Of a stretch of 64,000 nucleotides of DNA, positions 44,576-56,969 are shown piece by piece. The notes beneath the pieces were generated by a model that did not search any database, was not told the DNA's origin, and was given only the letters and a program-made list of their open reading frames with translations. This stretch comes from Phoronis australis (lineage: Eukaryota > Phoronida > Phoronidae). The translations under genes were made by a program, and so were the position numbers. Position 1 is the stretch's first letter, and each line of letters begins with the position of its first letter. The DNA is taken from NCBI GenBank assembly GCA_002633005.1, contig NMRA01000030.1, positions 1,271,588 through 1,335,587 of the forward strand, in the 5' to 3' direction.

Positions 44576-45120
44576 TGACATTATGGCATAGCATGTTGTA
44601 CTCGTGTGTACTAGCTGAGTTTAGAGCGTATATAGTTGTTGTTTGACGTATAGTTTGCTTGAGATGCTTATTTGGCGTATATGTTGCGCGGTACCCGGTT
44701 CATAGAATAGTTACGGGTCGCAGTTAGGCAGTTGTTTGTGTATGGTAATGGTTTCCAGTTGTACAGATGTAGAATAGATAGTACGTGTTCCAGTTTATTG
44801 TGTAATGTTAGCGAGGTAGTATTTGTTAGGCCTGTAATACAGTCATTGTCGCGAGTCTTTCTAACGCTCTGATATATAGTGCTTGCTAAGTAATTACGCT
44901 TCCATGCCGAGTACTCACACTGTTTGTTTTTTCTTTATTGCAGATAACCGCTTGTTTCTCCTTTTCATCGCTTGTTGAGTTTTCACTTCTTCAACGCCTT
45001 TTCGTTTTCACTTTTTCAACGCTGCTTTGATATCTCATTCAACGCTTGTTCGGACACTTTTCAACGCTTGTAAGTCTATCGTTTGACAAATAAAGTGAGT
45101 TATACAAACGGCTTCTTTCA
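44576..45120 (+). repeat. 3' LTR of plus-strand BEL/Pao element
   Basis: Follows a weak purine run (aaagggtgg) and begins near TGACATTATGG. It runs to 'ggcttctttca' at 45120, about 545 bases. The last 280 bases align closely with the 5' LTR. The internal deletion upstream makes the exact start uncertain. An 'ataaagtg' near 45090 could serve as a poly(A) signal. Confidence 0.8.
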
Positions 45121-45129
45121 ACTTATCCC

Positions 45130-45950
45130 TGTTGCCAGACGCGGCTACAATCATGACTGAACATTATTTGAAAGCCCTGACATGCTAATTTTTTCACTGT
45201 TTCTTTATTAAGTTTTAGTGCTCAAATTTTGATTCAATTTCAATTATACATATAAAAGTAGAAATTACGAAAGGACCGCCGAAGGCTTGCTTACCTGGCA
45301 ATTATTAAGATCCCACCGAAAATGTTCAGTAGAGTCAATTAAAATATACAGTAGGTATTTCATTTGGGACTGTATAGCGCAAGCAAACCACTCCAACGCA
45401 AATTATACATTCTAACTACTTAATTTTAAGGCACCTTTCCGTACGCGATGTTGATCGTGTATTTACACGCGGTGTGTGACTTGATACAGACGCGGTGATG
45501 AGACCAAACAACAAGGCCATACGAAAACACATTTTTGTATCTTCGCATTCATGTACAGTCACTGAATTATCCAACAAAAATTTAAACTTTTGAAACCCAG
45601 AAACATTTGAAACGTTTTATGGGCACAATTTATGTCTGGACACACGTACATGTACTGAGACCGGAATTTCACTATGTGCACCCTGAGCAATTTTACTTAA
45701 ATCTGGGAAAATTACTGGCAGATGCAATAGAAATGCGTCCAGGGAGCTTTTTTGAGAAACCACTGGGCTTTTATATAGAAAAATTCAGTGGAAAATTGTA
45801 GGGTAACAGGTTGAGGTCAGTCTGAAAAGTCATTCTTTATAATCACCACTGACCAGCTTGCTTGATCAGTTGCGCCATCCCCTGCGTCTATGGCGAGTCC
45901 ATTGAATTAATCATCGCGTTGGCTTTGGAATGCTCAGAGGTGTATGGAAT
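45130..45950. other. No gene seen
   Basis: Spacer. A 64-codon frame at 45607-45801 has no recognisable domain. Confidence 0.4.
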
Positions 45951-45957
45951 ACATGCA

Positions 45958-46235
45958 CGCCCCCAGCCTTCAATATGGGGGGGGCTCGAATTCCTGACGC
46001 TGTGGACCTTTTGCTAACAAAAGACCGGGGGACTAAATAAAAAAACGGGAGTATCACTGTGAATTGCGCGTTTGCGCTTATTTAGTGGACTTTTGTCCAT
46101 TTTCTTGGACTTTTTGTCTCTCAGGGGCGGACCTTTTTGCCCACTTCGCCAATTGGGGGGGGGGGGNNNNNNNNNNNNNNNNNNNNNGGGGGGGGCTCCT
46201 TCGATCCCCCGAGCCCCCCTGTGCGCATGGAATAT
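45958..46235 (-). mobile_element. About 240-bp GC-run repeat, copy 3 (contains a 21-N gap)
   Basis: Inverted relative to copies at 24.0 and 35.9 kb, with long G runs flanking an assembly gap at 46167-46187. The gap falls in the G-run, a typical sequencing failure. Confidence 0.6.
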
Positions 46236-46239
46236 GCCT

Positions 46240-48833
46240 ACCTTTGTTGATGTGTTCTCCGATGATGCCCAAGATGCCACATACTTTGGGACTTCGAGGA
46301 CTTCATGCGAGCAGCCGTGGCCTTTGGTTGGATGTGCGCTGCGGCACAGAGAGAATATTGTGCTCTGAGTTACTTGTATTTTTGTAAAATGTTTTTGCTT
46401 GTATTTGGGAAACATGTCAGTTGTTTCATGGCAGCATTTCATAGTGTAACTTTCCATTGTTACTGAGTTGTTATGTAACGCGTCCTTGTTCTGATTGCCA
46501 GACATTTTGGACGTTTCCCTTCTGAATTTTGTGTCTGTGTGTATTCCACCTTACATTTTGAAACAACTAATAAAACCCAACATGTAAGAATCATTGCATT
46601 ACTTTCTACCCACACTCATTCGATACAATATTATTCAGTTTCTGTGCGACGTTATCATGCTCATATGGTATCTGACAAGACGTATACGTAGCACATTTTC
46701 TTTACAGTATGCCACCTTTGACTTTTGATGGAAACAAAACAGTGGCGAATTCAAGCGGCAGCCAGTCCGACTTCTTTGAGCGCATGCCCGAATATATATA
46801 TATATATATTATGAAAGGAGGAGAGTCTATATTGGGATGAAAGAGATTTCATTTCTTCTGTATTTAAAAGTAGTTAATCTGACTATTTTTAGTAGAAATT
46901 CTTGCAATATTCAAAGTGAATAAATCTCACGTTAACTTCCCCAAGACGCACATTCGCCACCATCTTTTTAAAAATGTATTTTCTTACAAGTTTTCGTATT
47001 CCATGCCTCTTTGAGACGTAGCACACATCACGAATTTTGTTCGACCGGTCAGAAATCGGTCGACGACCAGTCGTCTACCCGACCAGCAACGGTCTGCTAC
47101 ATGTAGGAGTCGTCAGCTGAGTCTCCTCTCCGCAGCATAGACGACCAATTTGGGATACGCGTGTCCTCAGTCGGCAATTATTATTTTATGACTTAGCAGA
47201 TGAATTTTGGTCAAACAAGGCATCAAACTGTTTGTTGTTCGTTCTCCAGTAGCCACTCTAGTCTTATACCCGCAGATAATCAGCTATTTTTCGACTATTT
47301 TATGTTAAAACACAGTAAAATTGAATGTACTAGGCCTAAATTGCTTGAACAAAGTAAATATTCTTGTGGAAATACCGACAGCGTGGAAAAATCAAACGTT
47401 AGAATCCATGATCTCGTGGAAATATAATTTCGAAATCTAGCTACATTGTATGAGGCGTGCTTTACCCACAGCAATCAAGAAACATTTAAGCATTACAGTG
47501 AAATTGTATGAAAAAAACCGAAAACAACGCTGGACGTGTTACGACAGCAGGTATTTTCCAGCCGGGAAATCTTCAATGAGTGGCTCGCAATTTTACCTAT
47601 AAAGTAACTATAGGTATCGCTTTGATTACCAGTTCATCACATATTTTCATCTTCCCATCTAAAATAGTTTTATTTTGTGTAATCTGTAAATATGCTGGTG
47701 ATAGGAAAAAAGGTTTATTTTGAGTTGTTCAACAACCGGGTTGATCACTAGCTCAGATTTCAACGTCGAGCGGATACCTAGGATTGGTTCTAGCGCCAAT
47801 CGTAAACCATAATTCCGAGTTTGATGTCACTTCCCGAGTTTGTAAAAATTCTACCCAAATTATTTCGACGTTTCAGCCTTCCTAGCCCGTGAGAGTAAAC
47901 ACACAATACTGCGCGTTTCGTGTCCGTCTTTACTGCAATGGGCTAATACCCTGAAAACACAATCTTCGGAGTAAACCGCCCTTCGGTGTCACGGTTGCAA
48001 CTCACTATTCTAGAGAAAAAAAATCCAGGTGGTAATAATTCCGTTTTCATACATGACGTTAAAAATGAAGGAGCGATTAAAAGAAGGGAATACCATGCCA
48101 AACAGAAACGAATACATTATTCAGTTTTACGACACAGGTTACTAAACAATTTTAGTTTGTCATGGGATCACTACTGGTTGCCAGCTAGTTACTCACTTTT
48201 CCAAAAGAGGCCGTGATTTCAAATGTCTTGACAGAAAATTTACAAAAACATATCCCTTTCCTCAACATCTTTTTACATATATTATAGCAACGGCACGAAT
48301 TTCTTTTACCGTAGTTGATAATAAGTTTTTCTATGTTGCTTCGGTTTTAATTCCTTATATCGCATCTCTACTTTTGGTTCCGTTTTTTGTTTACATTTAA
48401 ACCATGTAAGATATATGCATGCGAAATATTCAGATCCCCAGTTGCAAAAATACGTAGGCCTACTGGGATGGTGAATTGGGAGGCACAACTCAAAGCATAA
48501 AAACATTTGACTGTTTTTTTTACTCTGCGAAAGTATGATTATAAACTGTACAGGCAATTTCCTTTAGTGAAGGCACAGGAATACAATGTTACTAAAGGTC
48601 ATAATAATTGCCGCACTGAGCTATCTATTCCAGGCATCTTTAAACATTAAAACGATAAAAAACACTACAGAAATGATTTGCCACCACTCTGAGAACCATC
48701 TCCATTCTCTGAATAATAAGCATTAATCTGCTTCCAAAATGTAGGCACGTTAAGGGAACACTCAGAGATAACTTGCTCACGATGGGGACGTTATTCAATG
48801 AAGTGTCTCTGTACTGTACATTTCACAGATATA

Positions 48834-48909
<76 letters not shown>

Positions 48910-50240
48910 CATATGTATATATATTTACATATAAATTTATTTATACATATGTATATAATTGGAGGCGAATTAATTTCTGACGAAAGCCTTTCGAATGCAG
49001 AATTTAGGCTGACAGAAGAACCGGCCTTTGAAGAAAAAGTGAAATATTGAGATCCTGCCAATGAGTTTGATGGCGTCACAGCGCACTCGGGCGGCCGGTG
49101 ACAGACCGGACCAAGTAAACCTGCAAGCAAAACCACAGTGTACTGAGCCGTAAAAATAGGTTGATTACTTTTTAGAAACATGTAGAAAAGGTAATGGTTT
49201 TGTTGGAGCTGTTAGGTACACTGATGTCAAATGAACTTAATTACGTTTCATTTGTGTCAAGTATGTCATCTGGCCCTCCTGGTAGCCATCCGCCAAGTAA
49301 AACTTGAAAAGAAACTTTATGTTTGACACTCATAGCGTCTGGCTATATTCTGTGGAATCGGCATGAAGTTGTGATAACGATCAGTAATTGCAAAAATAGA
49401 CGAGGAGTTTTCAAAACATCGATAGCCTAGGATCAGGGGTGGACCCGGCAACGCTTCACGTACTCGTGGTGTCAAGCCAAATGAACGATACAAGAAAACG
49501 TTGCATGGTTTTTGAATAGGCCTAGTGGAATGCATGAAAACCGATTGTAGGCGTGCCTAGTCATGAATGTGAATTGAAAAAGCGAATTATATTAAGAGGT
49601 GACAAGAACTTATGCCAGTGACGAGAGCGGACCAAGAAAACTTGCAAGCAAAACTACGTATTGAGACGTAAAAAGTAGATGATAATTGAAAAAGTGAAAG
49701 AAGTGATGAAATATGCATAGGCACGAGTTTGGATGACGGGCTCAGCGGCACTGACGCCGGCCAATGACGGGACCAGAACAAGTAATCCAACAAGCGAAAC
49801 AGGATACTGCGCCGTAAAATTTAGTTTATAAGTCGATCTCTTGAGAAAAGCCGAAAAGAATGAAGTTTAATGTGTGAACAAATCTAAAGGTTTCGGATTT
49901 GTGGCATGAATCGAGTGCGCCACATGGGGTTCTATAATAATAACACGCTCATAAAAATAAAATCGATTTCAGAAAAGCCCATTTCGGCGTTTTCCCGTTG
50001 CTCTCAACTTGTTCGATTCTATATAGCCCAACAGAACACCCCTGTAGCCAATATCTTACACGACTGATTAACTCCAGTCAGGCATTTATGGTTGGAGGGC
50101 CTGCTGTCTTTTGTTCGATAATTGCTCCAGTAAGATCATATCTAGCCTGACTAGGATGTGCTGCTAAAATAAAAGTTAAGTTATAACATATCTGGATATA
50201 AACTAATTGCATTTCTCTCCTCGTCAAATGCTGATCATGT
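46240..50240. other. No gene seen; two simple repeats
   Basis: Contains a short TA run (46791-46809), the TG microsatellite at 48836-48907, and pairs of related words 'gaccaag.aaac.tgcaagcaaaac' at about 49110, 49630 and 49770, which mark a degraded tandem of roughly 100-500-bp spacing. No supported exon. Confidence 0.4.
48836..48907. repeat. (TG)n microsatellite
   Basis: About 35 uninterrupted TG pairs, followed by an 'atatatgtatata' tail. Confidence 0.98.
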
Positions 50241-50245
50241 TTATT

Positions 50246-53200
50246 ACTTGGCGGAATTCTTCGAATTCCGACAAGTATGTTGCTCTGTCGTCAAGTTTTA
50301 GTTTTACTTGGCGCCAGGTATGTTCCTCTTCCATCAAGTTTGTTATTTTTGTTTTTTAGCACGATACAGGTCGCAATTTTCGTCCCATCATAGAGATTTG
50401 TGAACGAGCTTTCAGACTATGTTTTACATTTTCTCTAGAAAGTCTACTTTTCGAGTTATTCGAGATTTTCTGATAGCGCTGTTCCTTTGTTGAGCGCTCT
50501 TGCTTCATTGATGTTGGTTTAGCTTCTATTGAACCTGACTGTAGCCTATTTACTTGGCGGAATTCTTCGAATTCCGACAAGTATGTTGCTCTGTCGTCAA
50601 GTTGTTTTTTTTTTGTTCGCACTCTACAGGTCGCAATTTTTCGTCCGATTCTCACGAAATTTGCACAGGACGTGTAGATCGGAAAGTCCTGGAAGCTTTT
50701 TGTTTTTGGTCATGATCGGATTCAAAATGGCGGACGTGGCGGCCATTTTGTTTCCGATGTCACATTCAAATTCTCACATTTTTGACGTACAGATCTCAAA
50801 CTTGGTACGACTACCATAAAACACATGTGCTAAAGCTGTGCCGAAAAACGTTGACATCCGGTTAAAGATGGCGGAAATATTGACAATGGCGCATGCGCAC
50901 CTCGATATCTGGCCAAAAACGTTTTCTCCTGTAGAGGGCGCATTGGCAAATCAATCACTTTCAAACTGGCCGCTCTGGCGCATTTTTACCCATATTCAAT
51001 CGTTCTGCTGTCGCCTTTTTAACGGGAAGAGCAAATGACGTGAATTTTTGCATGTGGACTCCTTTAAGTATGCTCTTTCAAAAGTTTTGCGATAACGTTT
51101 TTCTCAGACAAACCGTTTTCGAGTTAAACACAAAATTTAATTTTTTTCGAAAAAATTATGGAATTTTGCGAAACTATGAATTTAGATAGAGTTTGGAACG
51201 GGCTTTCAGAAGAAGTTGCTCATTTTTCGCTAGGACGTCAACTTTTTGAATTATTTGACATTTTATGATAGCGCTGTACCTTTGTTGAGCGTTCTTAATG
51301 CATTAATGTTGGTTTTGTTTATTTGAACAAGACTGTAGCTTATTCTTAATGATTTATGACATCTAAGTTCATCATATCAATGTTATGATGTTTTTTATCA
51401 TCTCCACCACCATCTTCCATCATATTTGTCATCATCGTCATCATCTCCGACGTCGTCTTTTCTTCAGTTAATTTCGCCAAGTGTCGCTCATGACTGTACC
51501 ATATTTCTTAGTGATTTCTAACCTCTACGTTCGTCATATGAATGATATCATAACTTGCATTGTCCATCATCGCCACCATCGTCATCATAGCTGTCATCTT
51601 CGTCATCATCTCTGTTGTCGTCTTTTCTGGTCGTTTGTGATGTGTTTTTTTGGTTAATTTCGCCAAGTTTCGCTCCTCGGAGCCTTTCATATTGTTTGTT
51701 CGCACGATACAGGTAGCAATTTTTGTACGATCATCACGAAATTTACACAAAATACGTAGATTCATAAGTACTGGAAGCCTATTGTTTTTCGTCATAATCG
51801 CATTTAAGATGGCGGCTGTTTCGGCCATTTTGTTTTCATTTTAAGATTCAAAGGATTCTGGAGGCTACATTTTTTTTACGTACAGCGTTGAAACTCGGCA
51901 CAATTATTGGACTGGACATGCGCTACAAATATGCTGGAAATTGTTAATTTCCGATAAAAGATGGCGGAAATATCGGCGATCGCGCATGTGCACCTCGATT
52001 TTGGCCTAAAAAAGTTTTCTCCTGTAGAGGGCGCATTATAGGGCCAGTTCCTTCGAATTTTTACAGGGCTTAGTTTCTTATGACTTGCTATTATACAGAG
52101 CCAAAAAACTGAAGTTGCTTTCAAGATAGCGGATAGGGCGCATGTTGACCCATTTTCAGTCGTGCTGGAATGCCAGTTTAAACTTGAAGAGAAAAAGACG
52201 TGATTTTTTGCATGTGGATTCTCTGAGGCTTACTCTTTCAGATGACCTATAACAATTTTTCTCTCAGACTTACCGTTTTCGAGTGATTTGACTTTGAATT
52301 TCAAACACACGCAAAATTTCATTTTTTCGAAAAATTTACGGAATTAGATGATACCATCAGTTTCGATAGAATTTTGAACGGGCTTTCAGAAAATGTTTTT
52401 CATTTTTTGATAGGACGGCTACTTTTTGAATTATTTGAAATTTTCTGATAGTGCCGTTCCTTTGTTGAGGGCTTTTGCTGCATTGATGTTGGTTTAGCTT
52501 CTATTGAACAAGAGTATAGCCTATTTCCTGCTAATTTATGACATCTAAGTGCTTCATATGAATGTTATGATGTTGTTCAGCATCATCTCCATGGTCATTA
52601 TATTCGTGAATCTTCGTCATCATCTCCGTCGTCGTCTTTTCTGTTAACTTCGCCAAGTGTCTGTCCTCTACGTTCGTCTTGTGTTATCATAACTTGAATT
52701 TTTCATCATCACCATCATCGTCGTCATATTCTTCATGTTTGTCATCATCTCTATCGTCGTCTTTTCTGTTACTTTCGCCAAGTGTCGCTCCTCGGAGGGC
52801 TTTCATTTCTTTTGTTCGCACTCTACAGGTCGCAATTTTTGTGCGATTCTCACGAAATTTGCACACGACGTGTAGGTCGAAAAGTCCTGAAAGCCTATTA
52901 TTATGATCGGGTTCAAAATAGCGGACGTGGCGGCCATTTTGTTTCCGATTTCAGAGTGCAATGCTCACAGAGGCCCCATTTTTTGACATACAGGGCTGAA
53001 ACGTGGTACGATTATTATAGAACACATATGCTACAAATGTGCCGAAAAACGTTGACTTCCGCCGGGTTAAAGATGGCAGAAATATTGACAATGGCGAATG
53101 CACATCTCGATATCTGGCCAAAAACGTTTTCTCCTGTAGAGGGCGCATTGGCGATTCAATCACTTTCAAACTGGTCACGTTTTTGTTGCTATTGATCAGC

Positions 53201-53740
53201 TTTTATAATATTTTGTTTAATCGGAAGTCACTTTCAAGATAGCGACTCTGGCGCATTTTTACCCATTTTCAATCGTTCTGGTGTCGCATTTTTAACGGGA
53301 AGAGCAAATGACGTGAATTTTTGCATGTGGATTCCTTGAAGCTCTCTCAAAAGTTCTGCAAACGTTTTTTGCAGCTTACCGTTTTCGAGTTATTTGACTT
53401 TGAATTTCAAAAAACACAAAATTTAAATTTTTTCGAAAAATTTATGGAATGTTGCAAAACTATCAATTTAGATAGAATTTGAAACGGGCTTTCAGAAGAA
53501 GTTTTGCATTTTCCGCTAGGACGTCTACTTTTCGATTTATATGAGATTTTCTGTTCCTTTGAGCTGTCTTACTGTATTGATGTTGGTTTAGTTTATTTGA
53601 ACAAGACTGTAGCTTATTTCTTACTAATTTATGACATCTAAGTTCGTCGTATGAATGTTAGGATGTTGTTCATCATCGCCACCTTCATCACCACAATCAT
53701 CATCGTCGTTAATTTTGCCTATTGTCGCTCAAGACTGGAC
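50246..53740. repeat. Tandem array of about 1.1-kb units
   Basis: Three diverged long units begin near 50552, 51640 and 52750, and a shortened one occupies 50246-50551. Anchor 'gttcgcac.ctacaggtcgcaattttt' recurs at about 50613, 51698 and 52812. Each unit then has a YY1-like pair ('aaatggcggac' and 'ggccattttg'), 'gttttctcctgtagagggcgcat', 'gcatgtgga.tcc', 'cgggctttcagaa', 'attgatgttggttt', a CAT/CGT-rich run and 'cgccaagtgtcgctcc'. The palindrome 'acttggcggaattc-tt-cgaattccgacaagt' stands at 50246-50276 and 50552-50582. No open frame is conserved between units. Confidence 0.85.
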
Positions 53741-53759
53741 ATGTAGGTAGCACTGAACA

Positions 53760-55110
53760 GTCAGGCCGCAGCCACGGAGCATTTTCTAGTCCCTAGAATT
53801 TATGTTGAGAGCGTGTGTCAGGTTTGGCGGGTGGTTTGAGGAAATTGTTGACAACTGTTGCCAGGAAACTTATTTACTTGTGTTTTTGAATGAAAAAAGC
53901 TAAGTTTTACCTACTTTTAATGCAAACTGGTGGCTGTCATTTGCTATCAACACCTGTCGTCCTCTGTCCGAGAAACCGGGTGCGATTTCAGGTGGCATTT
54001 AGACAGATCAAATTTGCCAAAAAAGTAGCTGGTAAGAGGCTTACTATGACCTCATAGTTAAAATATAGTGAGGACGAGAATTCTGAATCCGTAGTCAGAC
54101 TTTTTCTAGCACTTGCAGGGAAGTGGTTATTTCGGGGAGAAAATTGTCAAAGTTGGAGTTTTTTGCCAATAGTTTTGTGTGCCGGGATTTTCTTGCCACG
54201 TATATTAACCGATCAGAAAGCTAACCAGTTCGATAGAGTTTTAAACGGAATTTCATGAGTTATTTTTCATTTCTCGCTAGTCGTCATGATCGTCGTCGTC
54301 GTCGTCCTCCCCATCGTCCTGTTTTCGCGTAATTTCGCCAAGTGTCGCTCCTCCGAGCGCTCTCGCACTGTTGCCAGTTTACCGGGTGCGCGTAAATAAG
54401 ACTGCTGGCTATTTCTTACTGATTTTTTCGTTAGAATGTTATCGTGTTGTTCATAATCTCCGCCTTCATCGTCATGATCGTCGTCGTCGTCCTCCCTATC
54501 GTCCTGTTTTCGCGTAAAGTGTCGCTCCTCCGAGCGCTCTCGATTTTTGAAATGCCAAAATCGCCCAACAAGGAATATACCAGTTTGCTCAAGGTTTAAC
54601 TGTGTTCACACTGACGTGGTCTGTAACAGTGCCGTAGTGGGTCGTATAGGCGCACGTAGGCGCAGCCAACCACGTTTTTGCTTTTCAATGTAGCGCCTAC
54701 CCACCGTAAGTTACTGTGAAGTGGAACGTAAGTGCACGTAGTTTTGATTATTATTTATAAAACAGCACACAAACAAACAAACAAATAAGTACATCCATTC
54801 ATTTACGCATGCACACCACCGGAAAGACCATTCTCGTATCTCGTTTAAAGTAAATAACTTCTACATGTAGTTAACGTGAACATCGAAAGTTTCCTATTTC
54901 GCAGAGAAGCTGTCATATACAAAGATTTGTATGCAATTAATTTTCAGCATTGTAGGACTCATAAGTATATGTAATAATCCTGTGAAAACCAGTTATATTT
55001 TTGTGACATCTCTTCTTGTAAATGTATTATTTGGCTATTAGAAGCAAGATGTTAAAAAGATAATCATGCGTCTCGTGAAGTCCAAGAATAACTCGATCGG
55101 AAGAGAGACT
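53760..55110. other. Degraded end of the tandem array; no gene seen
   Basis: Two further copies of a roughly 190-bp tail segment lie at about 54270-54370 and 54460-54550 ('gatcgtcgtcgtc', 'ccatcgtcctgttttcgcg', 'gtcgctcctccgagcgctctcg'). The rest is spacer. Confidence 0.5.
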
Positions 55111-55118
55111 GTTGCAAG

Positions 55119-55740
55119 CTAAATGCGACAGTTTAGCATTAGCTGTCCGAATTCCTTCCAGAAATCTTGTTCAAAGCGACATTCCCAAAAAAGGTGTGAC
55201 AGCGTCTCTGGAGCTTTATTACAAAAGGAACATAAATTATAATCCCGAACACGGATTTTGACTAAAAAGGTATTTGTTGCAATAATCCTGTGTAGTATTC
55301 TAAATTTGAACCATCTAATGTTGGGATCATTTGTAATTTCATAAGGCAATGCGTATATGTTTTCCAATCTAAACTATCTCCTAACTCTATTTCCCTTTTA
55401 CACTCTGACTTAGAAAATTTCTTAACGTCATTAAAGACTGAAAAAATATGTCTACAACCCTTCAAATCATTCCGTAAGTAAGTGATTGCTAAAGGCATGC
55501 AAGGAGCGTAGACATTAACACTTTTAAATTTACTTTGAAAAAAAGACCTTTTTGAAACCTTTGAACGGAAACAACACCATTATATTCTACAAAGTTGGTT
55601 TTTACATCGAACTAATTTTTCATATGAGTTTGAGTTGGAAGAAATTAAAGACATCAATGGGTACCTAAGGTGTCCTTCTATGAGCAAGAGGTACTTAAAC
55701 AACATGATTTTGATGTTTTTATCAGTGTGAGGCATAAGTC
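55119..55740 (-). pseudogene. LINE reverse transcriptase C-terminal remnant
   Basis: The minus-strand frame at 55119-55367 reads 'WFKFRILHRIIATN', then 'RDYNLCSFCNKAPETLSHL' and 'FWECRFEQDFWKEF'. This is the zinc-binding C-terminal region (zf-RVT, C..C...H...C) of L1-like non-LTR retrotransposons. The preceding part continues in a shifted frame at 55262-55498 ('CRHIFSVFNDVKKFSKSE'). The catalytic polymerase region is absent, as expected for a 5'-truncated LINE copy. Confidence 0.85.
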
Positions 55741-56138
55741 ACCGAAAATCTACCAATGTATGAAACTCCCAGAGGAGCTTCACTGTTTCTACTGGGGTCA
55801 GCTAGAGACGGCGGTCACTATTTAATCCACTGAATAACAGGAATGTTATTCAGTTGTTACATTCATCAACTTTTTTGACCATGTCCTTGTCCTGTTGTTT
55901 TTTCCCGTTTTTCTCTAGTATGAAGTGACCAACAACACATGTATTCGCCTGGTCAAGTCTAGACATTTGCTGTCACTGGTGAGTTCCATCTGACTAACAC
56001 TAACAGCCTGATTCCGTGATGTGTAACTAGTGAACCTACACTGAAGTTATCACAACATATTGATAGCGTCATTCTCAAAACCAGAAAACATTATATCCGA
56101 CTTGTTTCCAAAGTAGTTAGGTGTGATAAGACTGAACT

Positions 56139-56295
56139 CAGGGGCGGATCCAGGATTTTGAGTTGGGGGGAGCAGGGCAGATTATTAGCCAGAATTTTGC
56201 CCGACAGACATTCGCACCTCCGTACTGCCAAATGGAGTATTGGAGAGTTTTAGGGGGGCCATGGCCCCCTTGGCCCCCCTCTAAATCCGCCACTG
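56139..56295 (+). mobile_element. 157-bp inverted-repeat element (CAGTGGCGGAT family)
   Basis: Ends CAGGGGCGGATCC and CTAAATCCGCCACTG, flanked by a perfect 5-bp duplication GAACT. Same length and clear similarity to 13549-13705 in the other orientation, including 'ttttgcccgacagacattcgcacc' related text. Confidence 0.9.
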
Positions 56296-56818
56296 GAACT
56301 CTGAAGTCGAAGTCCAAGCGGCCACGGCGCACTCACAGAGATGTGTCAAAAATCACCATGCGATTTGTCTTCAATTCAAACCCCTTTTAACTCACTTTTA
56401 AGCAAGTACCATCGTGCAGGCGTGCATGGCTGATCCAGGTTAGATTCCCGGTTCGGATATTGATCTGAGTCGGCATTTACAACAGCTCAGTAACATTTAC
56501 ATTGATACAAAGACGCGATAGGCCTACTGCCTGAACCAGAAATCTCGACCCACCATGTTTACAAAAGCACCGTCTACCGCGCAAAATGATAGCGAAGGCA
56601 AATGTACTTCATATGAGTAAGATAATACACGCTGTGTTGGCTTACGTAGTAAATGGTCATATTATCAACAAACTGAACTGAAATTCATGTACATGTAATT
56701 ATCGATTTCTTATTATGTAAATAAACCTGAATTAACAATGGCTTCACTCTTTTCACTTGGCATTTTTCAGTTTTATTATTTGAACGCTTTTTATGAATTG
56801 AAAGTTTACGTCTCTTTA

Positions 56819-56964
56819 CAGCAACAGGATTTTGAGTTGGGGGAGGGGGACAGGGGCAGAGTATTTTGCTCGTCAGACATTCGCACCCCCAAACTTCCAA
56901 ATGGAATCTGGGAGAAGTTTAGCAGAGCCATGGACCCCTTGCCCCCACCCTAAATCCGTCACTG
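56819..56964 (+). mobile_element. Third 150-bp member of the same family
   Basis: Shares 'aggattttgagttggg', 'cagacattcgcacc', 'ccaaatgga' and 'ctaaatccgtcactg' with the element 520 bp upstream. The left end has lost about six bases of the inverted repeat and no clear duplication remains. Confidence 0.75.
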
Positions 56965-56969
56965 TACTG

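Noticed and set aside
48795-49181. Frames rich in His/Thr or Cys/Val near 48.8 kb
   Set aside because: They arise from the TG microsatellite.
56400-56460. tRNA-like sequence with 'ggttcgg'
   Set aside because: Only a partial B-box word; no acceptor pairing or A box could be found.
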